In this document: one piece after another, positions 14,600 through 20,758 of the stretch
Layout of the letters: each line of letters starts with the position of its first letter
How positions within the stretch are numbered: the stretch's first letter is position 1
DNA from: JAUNQW01 sp043424615
Lineage (GTDB): Bacteria > Bacillota > Bacilli > Lactobacillales > Carnobacteriaceae_A
Length of the DNA: 20,758 nucleotides
Assembly: GCA_043424615.1 (NCBI GenBank)
Contig: JBHWOX010000030.1
Coordinates: 1-20,758, forward strand
Direction: 5' to 3'
Notes under the pieces: model-generated
What the model was told of the DNA's origin: nothing
What the model saw: only the letters and a program-made list of their open reading frames with translations
Databases searched by the model: none
Made by a program: the position numbers and the translations under genes

Positions 14600-16483
14600 T
14601 TAAGACTGGATGGTATCGTATTTGCCATATTCAATGTAAATCGATAAGAAAGATAAATCGGCTGGATTGACACCTGAAATTCGGCTGGCTTGTCCTAGGG
14701 TTTCAGGACGTATTTTTTCTAATTTTTCCCTTGCCTCTGTTGCCAGATTATGGACCGCTTGGTAATCGATATTTTCAGGAATTTCTTTTGCTTCCATCCG
14801 TTTAAATTTCTCAGCATTTTTTAATTCCTTATTAATATAGCCTTGATATTGGGCACGGATATTCACCTGTTCAGCAACAGCTTTGTTATAGGGCTGGTCT
14901 GATGGAGCGAATGCTAAGACTTCTTCATAAGACCATTCTGGCCGCTTGATCAAATCATAGGCAATAATGCCATCTTTCAACTCCTTAGCTCCTTTTTCAA
15001 CTACTTTTTCATTCAATGCTGGGCTTGGTTTCAAACGAATCGTTTGGAGGCGGTCAATTTCTTCCTCAACAGCTGTTTTTTTATCTAAGAATTTTTGGTA
15101 GCGGTCATCCGAAATCAAGCCAATGCTGTGACCATAGTCGGTCAAGCGAAAATCAGCATTATCATGACGCAAGAGCAAGCGGTATTCTGCACGTGAGGTC
15201 AAAAGTCGGTAGGGTTCATTAGTTCCTTTGGTCACTAAATCATCTATCATGACCCCAATATAAGCTTCGTCTCTTCTTAACACCAGCGGATCTTTACCCT
15301 GTACTGCTAAGGCCGCATTAATGCCGGCCATAATTCCCTGACCTGCTGCTTCTTCATAGCCAGACGTTCCATTCATCTGCCCCGCTGTATAAAGGCGGTC
15401 AATGGCTTTAGTTTCTAAAGAAGGACGAAGTTGGAAAGGAAGTACAACATCATATTCAATAGCATAGCCTGCTCTTAAAATTTCAGCTTCTTCCAAACCA
15501 TCGATTGTTTTTAACATTTGATATTGAACGTCTTCAGGCATAGAGGTAGATAAGCCTTGGACATAAATTCGATCAGTCTCACGTCCTTCAGGTTCTAAGA
15601 AGATTTGGTGGCGACTTTTATCCGCAAATCTGGCTACCTTATCTTCAATCGATGGGCAGTAACGTGCCCCTACCCCATCAACCACTCCTGTGAAAATAGG
15701 AGAACGGCCAAAATTACTGCGTATGATATCGTGGGTCTCCTCATTGGTATAAGTTAAGAAACAAGACATTTGGTCTTGTAGGTAATCCTCATCCGGTGTG
15801 CTATAGGAAAAGTGATGAGGCTCTTCATCTCCCTTTTGCTCTTCCGTTAAATCAAAATTAACCGTCTCTTTATGGACGCGTGGTGGCGTTCCGGTTTTGA
15901 ATCGATCCAATTCAAAGCCATGGTCCATTAAATCATAAGATAATTTAATGGATGACTTAGAATGGTTAGGACCGGAAGAATAACGCAAGTCTCCAGTCAC
16001 AATCTCTCCACGGGAGCTGGTTCCAGTCGTCAAGACCACTGCCTCAGCATGGAATGTTTGGCCGGATTCACAGACCACTCCTTGAACTCGACCCTCTTCA
16101 ACGATTAATTCATTGACGGTGTCTTCATGAAGGGTCAAACGATCAGCTTCTTCTAAGGTCTGTCTCATGACTTTAGGGTAAAGTTGATTGTCTGCTTGGG
16201 CTCTTAAAGCTCGAACAGCTGGCCCTTTAGCTGTATTCAACATGCGCATTTGGATATAAGACTGATCGATGGTTTTAGTCATTTCTCCACCCAAGGCATC
16301 AATTTCACGAACCACAATCCCCTTGGCTGGGCCTCCAATGGATGGGTTACAAGGCATAAAAGCTATTAAGTCAAAGTCAATGGTAACCAATAAGGTATCT
16401 AAGCCCATACGTGAGGCGGCTAAAGAAGCCTCACAGCCGGCATGGCCAGCTCCGACAACTATAAGATCATAATTTGTTTTCAT
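14600..16483 (-). CDS. mnmG: tRNA uridine-5-carboxymethylaminomethyl modification enzyme MnmG (GidA)
   Basis: FAD-dependent partner of MnmE that installs the (carboxymethyl)aminomethyl group on U34 of certain tRNAs. The 627-residue product has the Rossmann FAD motif GAGHAGCEA from residue 11. The conserved FMPCNPSIGGPAKG, TGTPPRVH, RYCPSIEDK and NGTSGYEEAAGQG segments follow, then the C-terminal helical domain. The two family cysteines in PCNPS and RYCPS are present. Length is typical (about 629). I use the ATG at 16483. A TTG at 16489 is closer to the AAAGGAGG site (5 versus 11 bases) and would add two residues, so the start is slightly uncertain; the open frame to 16516 is upstream noise. 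It follows mnmE at 17 bp spacing, in the usual order. Confidence 0.96.
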   Translation of the reverse strand: MKTNYDLIVVGAGHAGCEASLAASRMGLDTLLVTIDFDLIAFMPCNPSIGGPAKGIVVREIDALGGEMTKTIDQSYIQMRMLNTAKGPAVRALRAQADNQLYPKVMRQTLEEADRLTLHEDTVNELIVEEGRVQGVVCESGQTFHAEAVVLTTGTSSRGEIVTGDLRYSSGPNHSKSSIKLSYDLMDHGFELDRFKTGTPPRVHKETVNFDLTEEQKGDEEPHHFSYSTPDEDYLQDQMSCFLTYTNEETHDIIRSNFGRSPIFTGVVDGVGARYCPSIEDKVARFADKSRHQIFLEPEGRETDRIYVQGLSTSMPEDVQYQMLKTIDGLEEAEILRAGYAIEYDVVLPFQLRPSLETKAIDRLYTAGQMNGTSGYEEAAGQGIMAGINAALAVQGKDPLVLRRDEAYIGVMIDDLVTKGTNEPYRLLTSRAEYRLLLRHDNADFRLTDYGHSIGLISDDRYQKFLDKKTAVEEEIDRLQTIRLKPSPALNEKVVEKGAKELKDGIIAYDLIKRPEWSYEEVLAFAPSDQPYNKAVAEQVNIRAQYQGYINKELKNAEKFKRMEAKEIPENIDYQAVHNLATEAREKLEKIRPETLGQASRISGVNPADLSFLSIYIEYGKYDTIQS

Positions 16484-16500
16484 TTTCAATTTGGCCTCCT

Positions 16501-17889
16501 TTATTTTCCTAAACAAAAGTTTGAAAATAATTCATTCAGCAATTCGTCTTGGACAGTATCTCCAGTAATTTCACCTAAATCTTGCCAAGCTTGGGTCATA
16601 TCGATCTGAACCAGGTCCACAGGCATGCCCGCTTCCAAGCCAGTAATCACATCTTCAAGAGCCTGCTCAGCAGACCGCAAGAGAGCAATATGACGGGTGT
16701 TTGAAATATAATTCGCATCTTTTTCCAGGGTCTGACCAGCAAAAAACAGGTCGGCAATGGCTTGTTCCAACTCATCAATCCCCACCGCTTCAGTCATAGA
16801 GGTCTCAATCACTTCTGTATCAGCGATCCATTCTTTTAACAGTTGACGGTCCAACTGAGAAGGTAAGTCGGTCTTGTTTAAGACAATGATGCGGTGTTCA
16901 TTTTCGGTCAACTCTAATAATTCTCGGTCAGCAGCCTGCAAGCCTTGGCTTTGATCAATGACAAACAAAATCAAATCTGCTTCCTCAATGGCCTGCCGAC
17001 TCCGTTCCACCCCTAGCCTTTCCACCTGGTCATCGGTTTCACGAATGCCTGCCGTATCAATCAATTGGAGCGGAACGCCCTTGACATTGACAAAATCTTC
17101 AACAATATCACGGGTCGTCCCTTCAATATCCGTAACAATGGCCTTATCTTCCTTCAGCAAACGGTTGAGCAATGAACTTTTCCCTACATTAGGGCGACCA
17201 ATAATAGTCGTTTTCAGCCCATCTCTCAAAATTCGTCCTTGCTGGGCGGTAGAAAGAATGGCCTGGAGGTGAGCAAGCAATTCCTTAGCTTTTGTCATTA
17301 GCAAGCTAGAGGTCATCTCTTCCACATCATCATATTCAGGATAATCAATGTTTACTTCAACTTGAGCCAGGACATCTAATATATCTTGGCGGACTTGGCG
17401 GACGAACTGAGCTAAGTCCCCATCTAACTGCTTTAAGGCATTTGACATGGAAGCGTCCGTTTTAGCTTCAATAACATCCATGACCGCTTCCGCTTGAGAG
17501 AGATCGATTCGTCCATTTAAGAAGGCACGTTTGGTAAATTCACCCGGTTCAGCCAAACGAGCACCGGCTGACAACACCAGTTGGAGGACTTGGTTGACGA
17601 CCAACATCCCTCCATGGGTATTGATTTCTACAATATCTTCACAGGTATAAGTTTTAGGTGCTTTTAAAATACTCACCATGACTTCATCGACGATTTGATG
17701 GCTTTTAGGATCGACGATATGACCATAATGAATGCTATGACTCTCTGCCTGGCTCAATTTTTTTGAACCGCTGACATAGAGCTGGTCAATAACATCGAGA
17801 GCTTCACTGCCGCTCACACGAACAATAGCTATACCTCCTTCACCTGGGGGGGTAGAGATAGCTGCAATAGTATCAAAATCAGTAATCAC
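16501..17889 (-). CDS. mnmE: tRNA modification GTPase MnmE (TrmE)
   Basis: GTPase that acts with MnmG on wobble uridine of tRNA. The 462-residue product has the N-terminal tetrahydrofolate-binding domain (DTIAAISTPPGEGGIAIVRV) and a helical domain (GEFTKRAFLNGRIDLSQAEA). The inserted G domain carries GRPNVGKS (231-238), GTTRD, DTAG and NKTD, and the protein ends in the C-terminal FCLGK with its catalytic cysteine C459. Complete and normal in length. The start codon is GTG at 17889, with GGAGG seven bases upstream. In most Firmicutes mnmEG lies near the replication origin beside rnpA, yidC or rsmG; none is visible here. Transcription comes from a strong promoter at 18018-18046 and must pass a hairpin in the leader. 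Confidence 0.97.
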   Translation of the reverse strand: MITDFDTIAAISTPPGEGGIAIVRVSGSEALDVIDQLYVSGSKKLSQAESHSIHYGHIVDPKSHQIVDEVMVSILKAPKTYTCEDIVEINTHGGMLVVNQVLQLVLSAGARLAEPGEFTKRAFLNGRIDLSQAEAVMDVIEAKTDASMSNALKQLDGDLAQFVRQVRQDILDVLAQVEVNIDYPEYDDVEEMTSSLLMTKAKELLAHLQAILSTAQQGRILRDGLKTTIIGRPNVGKSSLLNRLLKEDKAIVTDIEGTTRDIVEDFVNVKGVPLQLIDTAGIRETDDQVERLGVERSRQAIEEADLILFVIDQSQGLQAADRELLELTENEHRIIVLNKTDLPSQLDRQLLKEWIADTEVIETSMTEAVGIDELEQAIADLFFAGQTLEKDANYISNTRHIALLRSAEQALEDVITGLEAGMPVDLVQIDMTQAWQDLGEITGDTVQDELLNELFSNFCLGK

Positions 17890-17930
17890 AAGATGTCCTC
17901 CAATCTTTCGTAATCATGCCCAACAAACAA

Positions 17931-17977
17931 AGAAAAAAGTGCTGGTCTGCGCACAGATATACACAGAAAAGCACTTT
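17931..17977 (-). terminator. Terminator-like hairpin between dtd and mnmE, inside the mnmE leader
   Basis: On the minus strand AAAGTGCT (17977-17970) pairs with AGCACTTT (17943-17936). Above a 2-by-2 internal loop TCTGTG pairs with CGCAGA, and a U-rich tract (TTTCTTT) follows. It can end relA-dtd transcripts. It also lies about 35 bases downstream of the start expected from the mnmE promoter, so it may attenuate mnmE. Confidence 0.75.
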
Positions 17978-18017
17978 CACTACTTTTTAAATAAAATATT
18001 CCTATTGATTCCTATAA

Positions 18018-18046
18018 ATAGTAAGCAAAAAAGGAAGTTTTGTCAA
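18018..18046 (-). promoter_or_regulatory. Sigma-A-type promoter of mnmE-mnmG
   Basis: Perfect TTGACA (18046-18041) and TACTAT (18023-18018) with exactly 17 bp between, ten bases after the dtd stop. Predicted start near 18011, leaving a leader of about 120 bases. Confidence 0.85.
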
Positions 18047-18055
18047 TTTTTTCGC

Positions 18056-18502
18056 TTATTTATTTTTAGAATCGATTAGGATGGTCACCGGGCCATCATT
18101 GGTTTGGCTGATCATCATATGTTCACCGAATTGCCCACACTCCACCTTAATTCCTTCCTGGCGTAAGCCTTGGTTGAAAGCTTCATATAAAGGTAAGGAA
18201 TGATCAGGTTTAGCGGCCTGAACAAAACTCGGACGGTTTCCTTTTTTAGTGTCGGCGTGGAGGGTAAATTGAGAAATGGATAAGACTTCTCCTCCCACAT
18301 CCTTCAGGGAAATATTCATCTTTCCATCTTCATCCTCAAACACCCGCATATTGGCGGTTTTTCGGACCAGATAATCAACATCTTCTTGTCCATCTGCCTC
18401 TTCAACCCCGACTAAAACCATAAATCCTTGGCCAATCGATCCACATACTTGATCGTCTACACTCACTTGAGCCTGGCTTACTCTCTGAATAACGATACGC
18501 AT
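18056..18502 (-). CDS. dtd: D-aminoacyl-tRNA deacylase
   Basis: Removes D-amino acids (and glycine from tRNA-Ala) mischarged on tRNA. The 148-residue product has the two active-site motifs SQFTLHAD (77-84) and NDGPVTILID (135-144), the latter with the Gly-cisPro pair G137-P138. The N-terminal MRIVIQRVSQAQVSVD is also diagnostic. Full length. AGGAGG lies seven bases before the ATG, and the gene starts 12 bases after the relA stop, in the conserved relA-dtd pair of Firmicutes. The stop is followed at once by the mnmE promoter. Confidence 0.97.
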   Translation of the reverse strand: MRIVIQRVSQAQVSVDDQVCGSIGQGFMVLVGVEEADGQEDVDYLVRKTANMRVFEDEDGKMNISLKDVGGEVLSISQFTLHADTKKGNRPSFVQAAKPDHSLPLYEAFNQGLRQEGIKVECGQFGEHMMISQTNDGPVTILIDSKNK

Positions 18503-18514
18503 ATAGCTTCCTCC

Positions 18515-20719
18515 TTATGAAATTACACGGTCAACAGTATAAATATCTGGTACATTTTTTATACGATCGACAACATAATCGAGTTCACTCGTATTTGAAA
18601 TGCCGATGGTAATGCGAATGGTGGCAATATTATTTTGAGGTTTGACGTTAGCGGTCATATTTGAAATGTTGATATTTTGAGGTAAATTGTTAAAAGCTTG
18701 GACAATTTCATTAAACAACCCTGGACGGTCGTAAGCTTCGATTTGGAGCTCAGCATCGTATTCAATCTTGCTCTGTTCTTCATTATCCCATTCAATAGCA
18801 ATCAATCGCTTAGGGTCTGTGTCTTGAATGTTCGGGCAGTCGCGGCGGTGGATAGAAATTCCTCTCCCACGAGTGACATAGCCGACAATCAAGTCCCCTG
18901 GCACCGGGTTACAGCACCGACTCAGCCGAGTGAGTAAGTTATCGCTACCCGCAACACTCACTCCCCCATCGTGTTTGATTTTTAACTTTTCATTCCGCTC
19001 TTGTTGCTCTTGAGAAGGGGGAGTAGGTGGGGTGGGATCTTGGTCTTTTTCTTCTTCTTCACGTAAATCTTTCAGTAAGAAGTTCACCACGGTAGACATA
19101 CGAATTTCTCCGAAACCTAAAGCGGCGTATAATTCATCAGCAGACCGATAATTATAGCGATCACAGGTTTTGTCTAAATTGTCCCGATTTAATACCTCTT
19201 TAGCTTTGAATCCCTCTTCTTCCAAGGCTTTTTCTAATTCATTTATCCCGATTTCAATATTTTCTTCTCGGTTTTCAGTCTTGAAGAAACGCTTGATCCG
19301 GTTGCGGGCTTTAGATGTGGTCACAAATTTTAACCAATCGCGACTTGGTCCATAGGAAGAACTGGACGTTATAATTTCAACAATATCTCCATTTTTAAGC
19401 TTATAGTTTAATGGAACAATCCGTCCATTGACCTTAGCCCCCGTCGACTTATTCCCCACTTCAGTGTGAATGTGGTAGGCAAAATCCAAAGTTGAAGCTC
19501 CGTCGGGTAATTCAAACACATCATTATCAGGGGTAAAAACATAAACTTTGTCATGTAGGAGGTCTTGTTTGACTGAATCTACAAAATCTGCGGCAGAATC
19601 TGTTTCACTTTGGTAATCCATGATGTCTTGGAACCAATTGAGTTGTTGGTTTGGAACTTTATTTTTGATTCCTTTTTTATAGGCCCAGTGTGCGGCCACC
19701 CCGTATTCAGCCACTTCGTGCATGTCATGGGTTCGAATTTGGACTTCTAAGGGAGTCGCGTTCGGACCTAAAACAGTGGTGTGGAGGGACTGGTACATGT
19801 TTTCTTTTGGCATGGCGATATAATCTTTGAAACGGCCGGGGATGGGTTTCCATTTGGTATGGATAGCCCCCAAAACGGCATAGCAATCTTTGACCGTATC
19901 GGTGATGACACGCACGGCTAGTAAGTCATAGATTTCACTAAACTGCTTATGCTGGCTTTTCATTTTTCGGTAAACAGAATAAATATGTTTGGGACGTCCT
20001 GTAATCTCTCCTGAAATCTCTAGGTCAGTAATGGTCTCTTGGATTTCTTCAATGGCCCTATCGATATAAGCTTCGCGTTCTTCCCGTTTAGAATTCATCA
20101 AATGCACAATACGATAATATTGCTGAGGGTTAATATAACGCAAAGCCGTATCCTCTAACTCCCATTTAATAGTGGAAATCCCTAAGCGATCGGCTAAGGG
20201 AGCATAGATGTCTAAGGTCTCTTGGGCGATGGACCGTTGTTTCTGCGGATTATTATGAAATTGCAAGGTCCGCATATTGTGCAGGCGGTCGGCCAGCTTT
20301 ACTAAGATCACTCTTAAATCATTGGCCATGGCCAGCAACATTTTCCGGTGGTTTTCTGCTTGTTCTTCTTCCTTAGAATCGAACTTATACTTCCCTAACT
20401 TAGTGACGCCATCCACCAAATTTGCGACTGTCGGAGAAAATTCTTCCGCTATATCTTCTAGGCTAATATCCGTATCTTCTACCACATCATGGAGAAAACC
20501 AGTCGCCACCGTTTCAGGATCTAATTCCAGCTCAGCTAAGATTCCAGCCACCTGAGTGGGATGCATAATATAAGGTTCGTCTGATTTACGGTATTGACCT
20601 TCATGGGCTTTTTCAGCACAGGCATAGACCTTTTTTACAAATGTAATATCTTCGTCTTTCATATATTGACGACATTGATTGATGACGTCTTCAATTGTGA
20701 AGTCTCTTTTAGTACTCAT
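18515..20719 (-). CDS. relA: Bifunctional (p)ppGpp synthetase/hydrolase Rel
   Basis: Long RelA/SpoT homologue that makes and degrades (p)ppGpp in the stringent response, activated by uncharged tRNA on the ribosome. The 734-residue product has all domains. The HD hydrolase shows H53, HD at 77-78 and D144 in LADRLHNMR. The synthetase carries RFKD at 296-299, the RXKD form typical of bifunctional enzymes. Next come TGS (about 390-450), a helical region, the Cys/His zinc-finger region with RCCNPVPGD (601-609) and IHRRDC (623-628), and a C-terminal ACT domain (about 660-734). A linker of about 25 residues rich in Glu, Pro and Gln (554-578) precedes the zinc-finger region. The ATG has only a weak GGTGGTGA site, and no upstream in-frame start exists before a stop. 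Cotranscribed with dtd. Also called rel in Firmicutes. Confidence 0.97.
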   Translation of the reverse strand: MSTKRDFTIEDVINQCRQYMKDEDITFVKKVYACAEKAHEGQYRKSDEPYIMHPTQVAGILAELELDPETVATGFLHDVVEDTDISLEDIAEEFSPTVANLVDGVTKLGKYKFDSKEEEQAENHRKMLLAMANDLRVILVKLADRLHNMRTLQFHNNPQKQRSIAQETLDIYAPLADRLGISTIKWELEDTALRYINPQQYYRIVHLMNSKREEREAYIDRAIEEIQETITDLEISGEITGRPKHIYSVYRKMKSQHKQFSEIYDLLAVRVITDTVKDCYAVLGAIHTKWKPIPGRFKDYIAMPKENMYQSLHTTVLGPNATPLEVQIRTHDMHEVAEYGVAAHWAYKKGIKNKVPNQQLNWFQDIMDYQSETDSAADFVDSVKQDLLHDKVYVFTPDNDVFELPDGASTLDFAYHIHTEVGNKSTGAKVNGRIVPLNYKLKNGDIVEIITSSSSYGPSRDWLKFVTTSKARNRIKRFFKTENREENIEIGINELEKALEEEGFKAKEVLNRDNLDKTCDRYNYRSADELYAALGFGEIRMSTVVNFLLKDLREEEEKDQDPTPPTPPSQEQQERNEKLKIKHDGGVSVAGSDNLLTRLSRCCNPVPGDLIVGYVTRGRGISIHRRDCPNIQDTDPKRLIAIEWDNEEQSKIEYDAELQIEAYDRPGLFNEIVQAFNNLPQNINISNMTANVKPQNNIATIRITIGISNTSELDYVVDRIKNVPDIYTVDRVIS

Positions 20720-20758
20720 GCCATCACCACCATCCCTTTATATCAATCTATTATTACA

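Noticed and set aside
20719..20737. Five-codon upstream frame (MVVMA) overlapping the relA start
   Set aside because: Its putative ribosome binding site is one base from its ATG, so it is unlikely to be translated; it seems to be a chance frame.
1..20758. A hidden novel system (defence island, mobile element, CRISPR, secondary metabolism, toxin-antitoxin)
   Set aside because: Nearly every base is accounted for by recognised housekeeping genes, their promoters, T-boxes and terminators. There are no spaced direct repeats, transposase motifs or integrase-like frames.

Overview
The window is a compact housekeeping stretch from a low-GC Gram-positive bacterium. The T-box leaders, AGGAGG-type ribosome binding sites, two-subunit glycyl-tRNA synthetase, Zur of the Bacillus type, a long bifunctional Rel and the phoH-ybeY-dgkA-cdd-era-recO-glyQS order all point to Bacilli. 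The order Lactobacillales (perhaps near Aerococcaceae or Carnobacteriaceae) is my inference from gene order and protein style, not a database match.

Layout from left to right. (1) 1-7076, all minus strand: phoH, ybeY, dgkA, cdd, era and recO form a tightly packed operon, followed by glyQ-glyS under their own promoter and a glycine T-box; glyS runs off the left edge. (2) 7077-8850: rpsU with its own promoter and terminator, then zur (minus) diverging from ppsR (plus) across 44 bp. (3) 8852-13142: hisS-aspS-nfo, minus strand, behind a second T-box leader whose in-register specifier reads GAC (Asp). (4) 13187-14442: a secreted SH3b/amidase_3 cell-wall hydrolase on the plus strand, divergent from the T-box leader. 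(5) 14515-18046: mnmE-mnmG, minus strand, with a strong promoter followed by a hairpin plus U-tract in the leader. (6) 18056-20719: relA (rel)-dtd, minus strand.

Together the genes serve translation and its quality control (GlyRS, AspRS, HisRS, S21, Era, YbeY, MnmEG, Dtd), the amino-acid starvation response (Rel, T-boxes), DNA repair (RecO, Nfo), the envelope (undecaprenol kinase, amidase), zinc regulation (Zur) and control of pyruvate phosphate dikinase (PpsR). The region looks like two loci that are separate in Bacillus subtilis, joined here, with mnmEG inserted between the relA-dtd and hisS-aspS blocks and the amidase inverted.

I see no mobile element, CRISPR array, phage gene, tRNA, rRNA or toxin-antitoxin pair, and no protein family I would call new. 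The observations most worth checking are regulatory: the Asp-reading leader before hisS, translational coupling of nfo to aspS, and the possible attenuator before mnmE. Several ribosome binding sites favour starts other than the longest ORF (recO, zur, rpsU, dgkA, ppsR, mnmG, hisS); coordinates below use the preferred starts.
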